DNA of 64,000 nucleotides from Microcoleus sp. bin48.metabat.b7b8b9.023 (GCF_013299185.1 NZ_JAAFKG010000039.1:1-64000); one strand, 5' to 3'. Numbered from the stretch's first letter, positions 18,301 to 28,156 are shown. Translations and numbers: made by a program. Notes: generated by a model from the sequence alone, not told the origin.

Positions 18301-21300
18301 TGTCGGTGGCGCTGTAGGTAAAATTGGCTCCCGTAAAGCTGCCCGTCGTTTGGAAAAATATTTGTTGAATCTGTGCCGGAGTCAGAACTTGACCGGGTGT
18401 GAGTCGAACGCCTCCGTTGGCCGGATCTCCTAAAAATACCTGTCCTTGGTCTGCTGGTGGCAGGCTGTTGATAGTGAAAGAGACGATCGTCCCGTCGGGG
18501 TCAGTTCCTCCCAATCCCGGAACTCGCGGGCTGGTGTTGGGGGGAACAGTGAAGTTGACATTTGTGGCAACTGGTGGCTGGTTGGGAGGGGGCACTGGTG
18601 CAGGAGTCGGTGTTGGCACTGGTGCAGGAGTTGGTGTTGGCACTGGTGCAGGAGTTGGTGTTGGCACTGGTGCAGGAGTCGGTGTTGGCACTGGTGCAGG
18701 AGTTGGTGTTGGCACTGGTGCAGGAGTCGGTGTTGGCAACGGCAGGGGGATAGCCGCTACAGTTGCGGTAGCAGCATTGGTGGCACCGCCATTGTCAGTG
18801 GCGGTATAGCTGAAGTTGGTTCCCGTAAAACTTCCTGTGGCTTGGAAAAATAGTTGCTGAATCTGTGCCGGAGTCAGAACTTGGCCTGGTGTCACCGCTA
18901 CGCCTCCGCTGGCGGGATTGCCTAAAAATAGCTGCCCTTGAGAGACAGGTGGCACGGTGTTAATCGTAAAAGAGGCGATCGTCCCGTCGGAGTCCGTGCC
19001 TCCCAATCCGGTCAATAAAGCGGTGCTGCTGGGCTGCTGGCTGCTGTTGACAGGATTGGCAACCGGAGGTTTGTTGACCGGTGCGGGTGTTGGCGATGGT
19101 ACTGGAATGGCGGCGGCAACGCTAGCGCTGGCGGGGGTGGTAGCGCCTTGATTGTCGGTGGCGCTGTAGCTGAAGTTGGCTGCGGTAAAAGTGCCTGTAG
19201 ATTGGAAAAATAATTGATTGATTTGAGCGGGCGTGAGAATTTGACCTGCGGTGACGGCAATTCCCCCAGAGGCGGGATTGCCTAAAAATAGCACCCCTTG
19301 AGCGACTGTCGGCAGGGTGTTGATTGTGTAGGAGGCGATCGTTCCGTCGGGGTCGGTTGCTCCGAGTCCGACAATGTTGGCTGTGCTGTTCGGAGGTAGG
19401 CTGATGTTGGCGTTGTTGGCTACAGGAGGTTTGTTGGGTGTCGGCAGTACCGCAGAGACGGTAGCGGTGCCGGGACTCGTGAGGCCGAGATTGTCGGTAG
19501 CGCTGTAGGTGAAGTTCGCTCCGGCAAAGGAGTTGGTCGCTTGGAAAAATAATTGATTGATTTGAGTGGGTGTGAGAGTTTGACCCGCTGTGACGGCAAT
19601 TCCCCCAGACGCGGGATTGCCCAGAAACAGGGTTCCTTGGGCTGCTGGCGGTAGGGTGTTGATGGTGAAGGAGGCGATCGTCCCGTCGGGATCTGTGCCT
19701 CCCAATCCGGTCAGTAAAACGGTGCTGCTGGGTGCGATCGCGCTGTTGGCGTTATTGGCTACCGGAGGTTGGTTCGCGGGAACGATCGCAGTTGTCACTT
19801 GAGCGTTCGCAGCGGTACCGTTGTTGTTGTCACTGTTGGGGTCGGCGGTGGCGGCAGTGCTTCTGGCAGTGTTGACAACGCTACCGCTGGCAGGAGCAAC
19901 AACGCTGACAGTGCGGGTGATGGCGTTGGCTGCCCCGCTTGCCAAACTTGCGATCGCCGGGAAAGTGACAACACCTGTGGCAGGGTTGTAACTGCCACCG
20001 TTGGAAGCTGTCACTCCCGTTAACCCCAGAGGCAGAGTATCGGTGATGACGACGTTGGTGGCGCTGGAAGGGCCGGCGTTTTGGGCGGTGATGGTATAAG
20101 TGGCAGTGGCTCCCGGGGCGATCGATGCCGGGCCTGCTTTGGTGGTAACTACGTCGGCGCTGGCAGTGATGGTGGTGGTGACTTGCGCGTTTGCAGCCGT
20201 GCCGTTGTTGTTGGCAGTATTGGGATCGGGGGTGTCGGAGGTGCTTCTGGCGGTGTTGGCGACTGTGCCGCCCGCGGGCGCTGGAAAGCTGACAGTGCGG
20301 GTGACGGCGTTGGCTGCCCCGCTTGCCAAACTTGCGATCGCCGTCCAGGTGACAATACCTGTGGCAGGGTTGTAAGTGCCACCGTTGGAGGCTGTCACTC
20401 CGGTTAAGCCCACAGGCAGGGTATCGGTGATGGAAACGTTGGCGGCAGACGAAGGGCCGGCATTTTGGGCGGTGATGGTATAAGTGGCAGTGGCTCCGGG
20501 CGTGACAGATGCCGGGCCAGTTTTGGTGGTAACTACGTCGGCGCTGCTTGTTATCGTGGTGCTGACTTGAGCGATCGCAGCCGTGCCGTTGTTGTTGGCA
20601 CTATTGGGATCGGGAGTTTCGGCTGTACTCCTGGCAATGTCGATGACAGTGCCGGTATTTGGGGTACTGAAGCTGACTGTGCGGCTGACGGCGTTAGCGG
20701 CACCGATGCCCAAAGTTGCGATCGCCGGGAAAGTGACAACACCTGTGGCAGGATTGTAACTGCCTCCGTCGGAGGCTGTCACTCCGGTTAAACCTGCCGG
20801 CAAAGCATCTGTTACCGTGACGTTGGTAGCGCTGCTCGGCCCGCTGTTTTGTGAGGTAATTGTATAGGTGACTGTCGATCCAGCCACGGCTGTTGTCGGG
20901 CCTGTTTTTGAGGTGATGATGTCGGCTGTAGCCGCTACGATCGCAGTTGTAGCTTTAGATACTGCCCCTTCACCGCTGTTGTTAATCAGGTTGGGATCGA
21001 AAGTGCTGCTGCTGCTAAATGCCAGGTTAGTTACCGATCCGATTGTGGCAGGTGCAGTCACGGTAATACTGCGGGTAACGCTGGCACCGTTAGCCAGAGT
21101 CGAAATCACTGGCCAACTGACACTCCGCGTTGTCGGGTTAAAAATCCCACCATTATCGGCGCTGCTGAAAGTTAAGCCCGGAGGCAGGGGATCTTGAATC
21201 AGGACGTTGGTAGCGCTGCTCGGCCCGTTATTGGTGGAAGTAATGGTGTAAGTAATACTGCTGTTGGGTAGGGCAAATGCGGGGCCAGTTTTAACCGTGG

Positions 21301-22774
21301 CAATGTCGGCGGAGATTGTAGGTTCTGTCACAGTCTCAACGCTGAGATTGCGAATTTCGTGAATGTTTGTCGCCGATCCTGTCGAACTAGCAAAACCAAA
21401 TTTGAAAGTCGGCGGAATTGTGCCATTTATAGCAGCCAAATTTGGGATGTCGATCGCACTTTCGCCCGGGCCGTTAAATAAGTTGTCGCCGTTTAAGTCG
21501 ATGTTAACGAAAAAACGGCTGGGTATTGTGGGAGTAGACGGTTGTAAAGTAATTTGAACTCTTTTTCTGGCAAGAGTGCGATCGGTAACGGTAGGATTAT
21601 CTATGCCGCCGGGAATTACATTGTTAGTTAAAAACTTATATTCTCCGGTTTGGCTGCCTCTAATTCCTACCGCATCAGGTATCGATCCCGGGCCACCTAA
21701 ACGCCCTTCACTCGGATCTGAAAAATTGCCATATTCGTCAAATCCAACACCTAAATAACCTCCGACAATCCCCGGTATACCAGAACTGTTGTTGGGAGCA
21801 TAACCGAGAGAACCGCCGAATCCACCTGCTTGAGTTGGTGTAGCAGCCCCGTCAATTAAGAAGAAACTAATGCCGTCGGCACCGGTGCCGTCATAGGCAA
21901 ATAAATCAAAGGCAACTCTGATGCCGTCAGTCGAAGAAATTGGGTTGTTGTAGATGACAAAAGCTGCTTGGTTGTTCGCATTCGATGTTAATCTTAAAGC
22001 GCCACTGCCCGGAGGATCGCCCAGCCCTAAACTGGGAATGATGCCGGGGCCGCTACCTGCGGTTAATCCCGGTTCCAGTGCACCGCCGCTAGTTCCGTAG
22101 ATCCAAGGCCCTAATGCTGTGGGATTTTGAAAGCTTTCGGTAACTAATGTTCCGAGGACATGATTGTAGGTTTTTAAGACTTCTGGTTTAAAGGCTAGTT
22201 CGGCATCGATTTGTCCTGTGGTAATTTCTAATTCCCAGTCGCCGCCTAGTGCCGCACTCCCAGTTAAGTTGTTAGAAGCAGCAATATTTGCTCCAGTTAA
22301 TTCGCTGAGTTTTTGTATGAATTTAATGCCCGATTCGCCGACAGCTACGTTACATCCATAAAGTAAAATGCTACCGGGTTTGTTAAGGGCTTTTCCCCAC
22401 TGCTGCAATTGACTGCTGTAGGTTTCTAGGTTATCAATATTCAGTTCTGTCCGACCGATTTCTACTGCTGCTTCTCGGCCGTGAGAAACTACGTGCAGGC
22501 TGTTGATGCTGTGGTAATGCCCCAAAAATTCGGTGATTTGTGCGATCGCATCTCTGGTTGGATCGAGCACCAATACTTCGCTTCCGGGTTTGACTCCACG
22601 GATCAATTCCTCGTAGTTTTCTACTCGGGAGTCAACAACGACTAGATATGTTTTCGATTCTAGATACGCTGTAGAGTTTGCTGGCTTAAAAAATAAGTTG
22701 TTGGTAGTGGTAATATTAGTAGATTTGCGTATTTTTACGGCTGACACATTCGACGTATTGGGGCTCGTTTTCAT
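15377..22774 (-). CDS. Giant DUF4347 / lectin-like / DUF11 / cadherin-like / RTX surface protein
   Basis: A 2465-residue protein. An N-terminal DUF4347 domain (about 43-205) includes LHVVSHG and ILLYGCNVA. An L-type-lectin-like beta domain follows (about 210-480; GISFFLIDGAA...VGFDEYGNF). Then come four DUF11 repeats (about 490-1000, each with SSATNV.I.D.LP.GLT), seven cadherin-like units of about 110 residues starting NQPPVA (about 1000-1850), with a PVPTPTPA-repeat linker between units 3 and 4, and an RTX tail of GGxGxDxxx nonapeptides (about 1880-2400). The last 60 residues resemble the type I secretion signal region. It is probably a calcium-stabilised secreted adhesin. No signal peptide or type I exporter is adjacent. 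It ends 10 bases from MITE E. Confidence 0.9.
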   Translation of the reverse strand: MKTSPNTSNVSAVKIRKSTNITTTNNLFFKPANSTAYLESKTYLVVVDSRVENYEELIRGVKPGSEVLVLDPTRDAIAQITEFLGHYHSINSLHVVSHGREAAVEIGRTELNIDNLETYSSQLQQWGKALNKPGSILLYGCNVAVGESGIKFIQKLSELTGANIAASNNLTGSAALGGDWELEITTGQIDAELAFKPEVLKTYNHVLGTLVTESFQNPTALGPWIYGTSGGALEPGLTAGSGPGIIPSLGLGDPPGSGALRLTSNANNQAAFVIYNNPISSTDGIRVAFDLFAYDGTGADGISFFLIDGAATPTQAGGFGGSLGYAPNNSSGIPGIVGGYLGVGFDEYGNFSDPSEGRLGGPGSIPDAVGIRGSQTGEYKFLTNNVIPGGIDNPTVTDRTLARKRVQITLQPSTPTIPSRFFVNIDLNGDNLFNGPGESAIDIPNLAAINGTIPPTFKFGFASSTGSATNIHEIRNLSVETVTEPTISADIATVKTGPAFALPNSSITYTITSTNNGPSSATNVLIQDPLPPGLTFSSADNGGIFNPTTRSVSWPVISTLANGASVTRSITVTAPATIGSVTNLAFSSSSTFDPNLINNSGEGAVSKATTAIVAATADIITSKTGPTTAVAGSTVTYTITSQNSGPSSATNVTVTDALPAGLTGVTASDGGSYNPATGVVTFPAIATLGIGAANAVSRTVSFSTPNTGTVIDIARSTAETPDPNSANNNGTAAIAQVSTTITSSADVVTTKTGPASVTPGATATYTITAQNAGPSSAANVSITDTLPVGLTGVTASNGGTYNPATGIVTWTAIASLASGAANAVTRTVSFPAPAGGTVANTARSTSDTPDPNTANNNGTAANAQVTTTITASADVVTTKAGPASIAPGATATYTITAQNAGPSSATNVVITDTLPLGLTGVTASNGGSYNPATGVVTFPAIASLASGAANAITRTVSVVAPASGSVVNTARSTAATADPNSDNNNGTAANAQVTTAIVPANQPPVANNANSAIAPSSTVLLTGLGGTDPDGTIASFTINTLPPAAQGTLFLGNPASGGIAVTAGQTLTPTQINQLFFQATNSFAGANFTYSATDNLGLTSPGTATVSAVLPTPNKPPVANNANISLPPNSTANIVGLGATDPDGTIASYTINTLPTVAQGVLFLGNPASGGIAVTAGQILTPAQINQLFFQSTGTFTAANFSYSATDNQGATTPASASVAAAIPVPSPTPAPVNKPPVANPVNSSQQPSSTALLTGLGGTDSDGTIASFTINTVPPVSQGQLFLGNPASGGVAVTPGQVLTPAQIQQLFFQATGSFTGTNFSYTATDNGGATNAATATVAAIPLPLPTPTPAPVPTPTPAPVPTPTPAPVPTPTPAPVPTPTPAPVPTPTPAPVPPPNQPPVATNVNFTVPPNTSPRVPGLGGTDPDGTIVSFTINSLPPADQGQVFLGDPANGGVRLTPGQVLTPAQIQQIFFQTTGSFTGANFTYSATDNQGATSPANATVTALVPVPNQPPVATNVNFSTPPNSSRLVTGLGGTDPDGTIASYTIDTLPPANQAVLFLGDPANGGIRVTPGQVLTPAQLQQIFLQTTANFTGANFNYSATDDRGATSPANATVAAIAPAPAPTPTPTPTPAPIVLNQPPVGINVNFNIPPNNSVRVPGLGGIDPDGTIASFTINTLPPANQGTLFLGDPANGGIAIAPGEILTPEQIQQLFFQTTGDFTGANFTYSATDNRGLISPGTATVAAIRPTTNLPPLVNNANFSIAPGRSAQVPGLGGSDPDGSIASYTINTLPPANQGVLFLGDPANGGVRVTPGQVLTPAQIEQLFFQTTGSFTGATFSYSATDDRGGISPATATVAAILGPVVPTPTPISNPIAEPDTDCLCEPIADKPGINFAPPPPAPGVRFVRPTSQLGEGQTTKGTDGNDSIADNKGNQKIIGLRGNDTILGKDGADEIYGNEGNDRIFADTDTDIAYGGEGNDIIRAGKQNDWIAGDLGSDTLFGDEGGDTILGDNGRDNSSSAADNGDSIFGGNGADIINGNEGDDTIYAGKGNDLALGGKENDLMGGQIGNDTLIGGTGNDTLFGGFIGNTDFDSQGRDLLYGSDGDDFLSGQEASDTLVAGKGNDRAYGGKGNDLIYGQLGSDTLYGGAGNDTLLGDKGGSNSVNGASEGDLIFGDSGNDIIGGGNGNDTVQAGKGNDCVWGGKENDLIWGELGSDTLVGDSGDDTIYGGARSRARDVNGRDLLFGNIGADVLFGDEADDTISGGEGDDSIYGGKDNDLIHGDLGNDKIYGGDGGDELCGGEGNDTIYGDRSDNRAVSVGANDQQDCINGDAGDDLLYGNEGEDTLNGDAGSDTLIGGKDNDLLNGGAGDDWLFGGLGDDTLIGGIGSDRFVLGADSGTDTAIGFEAGVDKFILIGLSFQELQLSTTPEGTLLRVAGSDRVLANLVGINGAIGSSDFLSSIILPS

Positions 22775-23561
22775 AGTTCGCTGATTTAGTTACTTAGTTT
22801 TAAGCTACCCCCTTTGAGAACATTCGATATACACGGAAATATAAATTTACTGTAAATTATATTTACGAAATAAATTAAACACTTACGTGTTTTGTTGAAG
22901 TTAAGATGTGAGGGAAGGATTGGATAGAGAATGCTGTATCACCTTCGCGCATTGGCCTAGGTAATAAATCACTACACCCTTAGATATGCAAGCATTATCT
23001 GGTTTTGATTGCGCCAGTCAAGTATTTTTTTTTTGAAAATAAGTTATCCCAGAACCTTGAGATTGCGATCGGCACTTACTTACGTATTGCTGACAAAAAG
23101 GCAGTGATTCCGGTAACGGGATGCTTCTCAGTACAGTTGGGAGTGTAATTTTTTCTGAAATTTTGACCGTAAATCCACTGAAAAAAACGTTTCCGAGAAT
23201 TAGAAAATTTTTTGATTGTAGCTTGGATTTACTACTTGTGGGAGTTGACATTGCCACGAACTTTACTTAATAGGGTTTCATCTCTAAAAAGCTCAGAACC
23301 AAGGCTAAACCATACAAAAAGTTACAGAATGTCAGGCAAATTAAGACAAGTGGGAGTTGACAAGTTACACTAATTTATGCTGTAGCGATCGATCTCCGCA
23401 GCCACAGGCCATGAAACGATCGCACGATTTCCACATTGAACACCAGGTTAGCAGCAAAAGATGTGTCAGATCATACCATCAGGTAAGTGGTGTTCACCAG
23501 CAGTTGAAGAGAGGAGTGCGGGTGCGCGCCTAGGGAATAGGCGCACCCAATCCCGCGCTGG
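22775..23561. other. Intergenic region, no supportable gene
   Basis: A 787-base AT-rich spacer between two genes of the same orientation, so it should hold the adhesin promoter. GTGGGAGTTGACA occurs twice (near 23239 and 23350), and an inverted GGGTGCGCC / GGCGCACCC pair lies just before the peptidase stop. Open frames here show no family resemblance or coding bias. Confidence 0.5.
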
Positions 23562-25658
23562 TTAAACGTTAATATCTAGTTCGCGCACCAAAAAAGCCCA
23601 TTCATCTGCCAATTCTTCAATGACTTTAGCGGTAGGTTTGCCACCCCCATGTCCCGCTTTTGTTTCGATGCGAATTAACACCGGTTTTTCGCCTGCGTGC
23701 GTTGCTTGCAAAGCCGAAGCAAACTTGAAACTGTGGGCTGGAACCACTCTATCGTCATGATCCGCAGTTGTAATCATTGTCGCCGGATAAGCAGTTCCCG
23801 CTTTCAGATTGTGCAGCGGAGAATAGGCGTGAATCGCCCGAAATTCTGCGGAATTTTCCGACGAACCATATTCAGGAACCCAAGCATGACCAATGGTAAA
23901 TTTGTGGAAGCGCAACATATCTAGGACGCCGACGGCGGGCAATGCTGCACCGAACAATTCTGGCCGCTGAGTCATGCAAGCCCCCACCAATAAGCCGCCG
24001 TTGCTACCACCTGCGATCGCCAATTTAGCAGGTTTGGTATACTTATTCTCGATCAACCATTCCGCAGCGCTGATAAAGTCATCAAACACATTTTGTTTGT
24101 TCAACTTTGTCCCAGCTTGGTGCCACGATTCGCCGTACTCGCCACCACCCCGCAAACAAGCTGTCACATAAACTCCGCCCATCTCCAACCAAACCAGCCT
24201 GCTAAGAGAAAAACTTGGAGTCAGCGAGATAGAAAAACCACCATAACCATACAGATAAGTGGGGTTATTGCCATCTAGCTGCAAGCCTTTTTTGTGCGTG
24301 ACAAACATCGGTACTTGCGTACCGTCTTTGCTGGGATAAAATATTTGTTTTGTCTCGTAATCCTCTGGATTAAAATCAACCTTTGGCTGCCGATAAACGC
24401 TACTTTCATCCGTCAGCATATTGTAACGGTAGATTGTGTTCGGAGTCGTGAAGCTGGTGTAAGCATAAAAGGTTTCGGTGTCGTGCCGCTTGCCGCCAAA
24501 ACCTCCTGCAGAACCAATTCCCGGCAAGGCTACTTCTCGCGCAAAAGAGCCATCTAAGTTGAAGATTTTAATCTGAGTGTAGGCGTCTTTCAGGTAAGAA
24601 GCGACAAATTGATTGTTGAGAAGGCCAATGCCTCCGAGGGTTTCGGCTGCTTCGGGGATGATTTCGGTGAATTTCCCTTGACTGTCATCGGCAGCGAGGG
24701 ATGAGGGAGGAGGGTTGTTAGTGTCGATCGCAATTACGCGGCCCAGCGGTGCATTCAAGTCGGTTTGAAACCAGAACAATGAGCCTTCATTATCAATGAA
24801 ACTGTACTCAGCCTCGAATTTGTTAATGAGTTCGACAATGCTTGATTCCGGCGCGGTTAAATCCTTGTAAAAAATCAGGTTTTGCGGGTCAGTGCCGAGC
24901 CAGACTGATATAATCAAATACTTGCCGTCTTCCGTAACACCACCGCTAAATCCCCATTCTTTTTGGTCAGGGCGATCGCAAATTAATACATCTTCAGATT
25001 GCGGAGTGCCGAGCTTGTGATAGAATAGCTTTTGGTAATAGTTAACATCTTCGAGTTTGGTTTTTTCGTTGGGTTCATCGTAGCGGCTGTAAAAAAAACC
25101 TTTACCGTCGTGAGTCCAGGCTGCACCTGAGAATTTCAGCCATTTTAAATTGTCTGATAAATCTTCCCCAGTTTCCACATCGCGAACTTTCCATTCCTGC
25201 CAATCCGAGCCAGAAATTGACAAACCGTAGGCCATAAGTTGGCCGTCTTCGCTGAGAGCTATGCCGCCGAGAGCAACGGTTCCGTCTTCTGAGAGAGTGT
25301 TCGGGTCAATTAATACTTTTGGTTCGCCGTCGAGAGATGTTAAAGTGTAGAGTACGGATTGATTTTGCAGACCGTCATTCTTGTAGTAAAAATAGCGATC
25401 GCCCTGTTTAAAAGGTATGCCGTATTTCTCGTAATCCCACAGTTTAGTCAGGCGCTGTTTGATTTTTTCCCGCGCCGGAATTTGGCTGAGGTAGCCGAAA
25501 GTGACTGCGTTTTGAGCTTCCACCCAGGCTTGAGTTTCCTCTGAATCCGGGTCTTCCAGCCACCTGTAGGGGTCGGATACTTGGACGCCGTGGTAATCGT
25601 CTGTTTGCTCGGCTTTGCGGGTTGTGGGGTAGCTTAAAGGGCGATCGAATTGAGTCAT
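23562..25658 (-). CDS. Prolyl oligopeptidase family serine peptidase (S9A)
   Basis: A 698-residue cytosolic enzyme that cleaves short peptides after proline. The N-terminal strand DDYHGVQVSDPYRWLED and a seven-bladed propeller are followed by the alpha/beta hydrolase domain (about 430-698). The catalytic triad is visible: Ser in GGSNGGLLVG, Asp in DHDDRVVPAHSFKF, and His in KAGHGGGKPT. I prefer ATG 25658 over GTG 25667 because the spacing from the GAGAG site is better; the difference is three residues. Length is typical. It is separated from recR by 165 bases containing a short low-complexity repeat. Confidence 0.95.
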   Translation of the reverse strand: MTQFDRPLSYPTTRKAEQTDDYHGVQVSDPYRWLEDPDSEETQAWVEAQNAVTFGYLSQIPAREKIKQRLTKLWDYEKYGIPFKQGDRYFYYKNDGLQNQSVLYTLTSLDGEPKVLIDPNTLSEDGTVALGGIALSEDGQLMAYGLSISGSDWQEWKVRDVETGEDLSDNLKWLKFSGAAWTHDGKGFFYSRYDEPNEKTKLEDVNYYQKLFYHKLGTPQSEDVLICDRPDQKEWGFSGGVTEDGKYLIISVWLGTDPQNLIFYKDLTAPESSIVELINKFEAEYSFIDNEGSLFWFQTDLNAPLGRVIAIDTNNPPPSSLAADDSQGKFTEIIPEAAETLGGIGLLNNQFVASYLKDAYTQIKIFNLDGSFAREVALPGIGSAGGFGGKRHDTETFYAYTSFTTPNTIYRYNMLTDESSVYRQPKVDFNPEDYETKQIFYPSKDGTQVPMFVTHKKGLQLDGNNPTYLYGYGGFSISLTPSFSLSRLVWLEMGGVYVTACLRGGGEYGESWHQAGTKLNKQNVFDDFISAAEWLIENKYTKPAKLAIAGGSNGGLLVGACMTQRPELFGAALPAVGVLDMLRFHKFTIGHAWVPEYGSSENSAEFRAIHAYSPLHNLKAGTAYPATMITTADHDDRVVPAHSFKFASALQATHAGEKPVLIRIETKAGHGGGKPTAKVIEELADEWAFLVRELDINV

Positions 25659-25832
25659 ATTTTTCACTCTCAGTAACTTTATTCAGTTTAACCTTTTTTA
25701 CAAAATTGTCATTGCGAACCTCAATAAAGCAATCGCACTTTCTTCTCTCCCATCTTCCTACCCTTCGGGAACGGCTTCGCCGAACGTGTTCTTAGCGTCT
25801 TCGCGGTTCATTTCTCTTCTCTTTCAATTAAC

Positions 25833-26426
25833 CTAATCCAATTCCCTCCTTCCTTCCAAAGCGCGAGCCAAAGTTACCTCATCCGCATATTCCAAATCTC
25901 CCCCCATCGGTAAACCAAAAGCTATTCGCGTAACCTTAGTAAAAGGTTTCAATAAATGACCGATATAAAGAGTAGTAGTTTCCCCTTCCACGCTAGGACT
26001 AATCGCAATAATAACTTCACTAATCTTTTGCTGGCTGACGCGGCGGACTAATGGCTGAATGTTCAATTGTTCCGGGCCAATTCCATCCATCGGCGAGATC
26101 ACGCCGCCGACAACATGATATTTGCCGATGTATTCCCGCGTTTTTTCTAAGGCGATTACATCGCGGGATTCTGACACAACACAAATAGTAGAACTGTCCC
26201 GGTTAGTGTTGCGGCAAATTTCGCAAACAGGTTCAGCGGATAAGTGAAAGCATACTTTGCAGAAACCGACTTGTTTTTTGGCATCAATCAATGATTGAGC
26301 TAGGGCTTGCACGTCTTCTTCCGGTCGTTTTAAAATGTGCAAAGCCAGCCGCTGTGCCGTTTTTGGCCCGACTCCGGGTAAGCGCTGCAATTGTTCGATC
26401 AAACGGGCTAAGGGTCTAGTATACAT
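25833..26426 (-). CDS. recR: Recombination mediator RecR
   Basis: A 197-residue protein of the RecFOR pathway that loads RecA on gapped DNA. It shows the N-terminal helix-hairpin-helix ([20 protein letters not shown]), a C4 zinc finger (CKVC...CEIC), and a Toprim domain ([15 protein letters not shown]). Length is typical. ATG at 26426. An STRR array lies directly upstream. Confidence 0.97.
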   Translation of the reverse strand: MYTRPLARLIEQLQRLPGVGPKTAQRLALHILKRPEEDVQALAQSLIDAKKQVGFCKVCFHLSAEPVCEICRNTNRDSSTICVVSESRDVIALEKTREYIGKYHVVGGVISPMDGIGPEQLNIQPLVRRVSQQKISEVIIAISPSVEGETTTLYIGHLLKPFTKVTRIAFGLPMGGDLEYADEVTLARALEGRRELD

Positions 26427-26431
26427 AAATT

Positions 26432-26640
26432 AGTTGACAGTTGACAGTTGACAGTTGACAGTTTAAAGAAGGAAGAAGTTGTTTGTAGTGCGGACTTCAG
26501 TCCGTTCTTCCACAATCCTAAATCAAAAGGATAGAACTTATGTACGAGAGGCCTAGAAACCGGTTTTTTTTTGCGAAAATACTGGTTCCCACCTGCCGAT
26601 TCAGCAAAAAAACCCGGTTTCTTTGATATGCGCGCGATCG
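26432..26640. repeat. STRR array, family A half-copy and AGAAACCGG hairpin
   Basis: Four AGTTGAC units at 26432-26462 are followed by GTAGTGCGGACTTCAGTCC at about 26487. Then AGAAACCGGTTTTTTTT and AAAAAAACCCGGTTTCT form an inverted pair at 26552-26620. The last element has a relative near 9990. Three unrelated repeat types are stacked in one 230-base spacer between recR and the yciH-like gene. Confidence 0.85.
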
Positions 26641-26683
26641 ACCCTGAGTAACTCAATTTTTGACTGCGAACTTAGAATTGAGA

Positions 26684-27052
26684 TTAACCTCCGCTAATTT
26701 TAGCTTTATAACCCAATTTTGTCAGGAGTTCGAGGAGCTTTTGCTTGTGTTCGCCTTGAATTTCAATGTCATTATCCTTAACTGTACCGCCCGTGCCGCA
26801 TTGGGCTTTTAGCTGCTTCGCTAAATTTGCTAAGGTTTCGGGTTTTTCTTGAAATCCGCTGATGACTGTAACTGTTTTGCCACCGCGTCCTTTTCGGGAT
26901 GCTTCTACTTTCAAAGTTTGTTGATTTGACGGAACTTCCGGGGTTCCTCGTTCGAGAGCAGCCGAGTTTTCGTAGTTGCCAAACTCAGAGTAAACTACTC
27001 GTTTGCCGTCAGTTGTTTTGTTGTCAGAATTTTTGCGTTTGGATGCTGCCAT
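26684..27052 (-). CDS. SUI1/YciH-type translation factor-like protein
   Basis: A 122-residue protein with a lysine-rich N-terminal tail and a SUI1/eIF1 domain from about residue 45 (GGKTVTVISGFQ, CGTGGTVKDNDIEIQG, LLTKLGYKAK). Bacterial YciH binds the 30S subunit and affects start-site fidelity under stress; SUI1-fold genes are common in cyanobacteria. ATG at 27052. Its 3' end is close to the repeats behind recR, and it may share transcripts with recR. Confidence 0.92.
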   Translation of the reverse strand: MAASKRKNSDNKTTDGKRVVYSEFGNYENSAALERGTPEVPSNQQTLKVEASRKGRGGKTVTVISGFQEKPETLANLAKQLKAQCGTGGTVKDNDIEIQGEHKQKLLELLTKLGYKAKISGG

Positions 27053-27109
27053 ATGTTATAATGCCTGAACTTTTTTACGGGTATTTCTAGTTTTAGGGAA
27101 TTGGTTTCA

Positions 27110-27236
27110 ACAGTTGACAGTTAACCGTTCGAGAGCGACCTCTAGCTAGAAGGAAGATGAATGGAGTAATGAATAGCCCGATCGTAATTTGTCCGTCAAA
27201 GGCGGGCGGGCTTTCAACCAATTCTTTCTGGTAAGG
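27110..27236 (+). repeat. Dispersed repeat D, copy 2
   Basis: It begins with a short CAGTTGACAGTT heptamer run, then GACCTCTAGCTAGAAGGAAG, TGGAGTAATGAATAG, and GGCTTTCAACCAATTCTTTC-TGGTAA. It is the most diverged copy in the middle but keeps both ends. It lies between the SUI1-like gene and the M48 protease gene. Confidence 0.8.
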
Positions 27237-27263
27237 TTGCGATCGCTCGTTGAGACTCTGATA

Positions 27264-28067
27264 TTATGGATTGCTTTTGAGTGTTGCGGGTACTGGCGAT
27301 CGCTCTTGAATCGGATAGCGGCGTTGGGCGATCGTTTGTGTTAGGGTTAAACTGCGATCGCCCGGTGCCGGATGAGTTGATAACAAAGCAAGATCTAAAC
27401 GAGATTGTCGCCCTAATCGCTGGAAAAAGTCTGCTGCACCTGCCGCGTGCCCGTAATGGGAAACCAAGAGTTGTAAGCCAAATTCATCGGCTTGGGCTTC
27501 CTGACTGCGCGAAAATTGGGCTTTGCTTAAATTGGAAGCGATCGCAGTAGCAAGATTTACCAACCCACCTCCATCGCCTACGAACACCGCTACCACAAAT
27601 TGTAACGCCAATCCCCGTCCAATTCCCCGCAAATGATCGCGATTGGCGAAATGACCCAACTCATGACCTAAGATCATCATCAACTCGTTTTCCGATTCCA
27701 ATTGCTTGATTAAACCCCGATAAACAACAATTGTGTCTCCAGGTAAGGCTAGCGCGTTGACAGTATCATCGGGAATGTAAATTAGGCGATAATTGCGATC
27801 GATGGTATTTTTTTGTTTAGGTAATTTAGTTTCCAGGCGATCGAGAAGTTGATTCAGGGTATCTTGTGCTGGAGAAGATTCCGCAAGACGTTCGTAAGCC
27901 GGGATAACCAACGCCCCCAAACGCTGTTCGAGTTCGGGAGGAATTAATAAAATCAGTCCATCTACCAGTTTGAGACTTCCCCAAAGCAATAAACATCCTA
28001 AAGCTAAAAAGATTCCTAATAAGGTTAGCAGTTGCCTGTTGCTTGTGGGTGGATTGCGATCGGTCAT
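27264..28067 (-). CDS. M48 family metallopeptidase
   Basis: A 267-residue membrane-anchored zinc protease. One N-terminal hydrophobic segment (about 10-40) is followed by a peptidase domain with HELGHFANRDH (zinc ligands) and a downstream EAQADEFGLQLL, where the glutamate supplies the third ligand. It resembles the periplasmic Oma1/BepA-like group that degrades misfolded membrane or envelope proteins. ATG at 28067. It precedes an AIM24 gene cluster but is separated by 90 bases and probably has its own promoter. Confidence 0.94.
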   Translation of the reverse strand: MTDRNPPTSNRQLLTLLGIFLALGCLLLWGSLKLVDGLILLIPPELEQRLGALVIPAYERLAESSPAQDTLNQLLDRLETKLPKQKNTIDRNYRLIYIPDDTVNALALPGDTIVVYRGLIKQLESENELMMILGHELGHFANRDHLRGIGRGLALQFVVAVFVGDGGGLVNLATAIASNLSKAQFSRSQEAQADEFGLQLLVSHYGHAAGAADFFQRLGRQSRLDLALLSTHPAPGDRSLTLTQTIAQRRYPIQERSPVPATLKSNP

Positions 28068-28156
28068 AATGTTTTTTAATTATTCTATAGTATAGCAATC
28101 TTAAATGATTCAGATAAATTTGTAGGGGTAGTGCCCCCGTGCCTACCCCCTATCAA

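Noticed and set aside
23018-23257. 79-codon frame in the spacer upstream of the adhesin gene
   Set aside because: Composition and start context are poor and no family motif is seen; left as intergenic.
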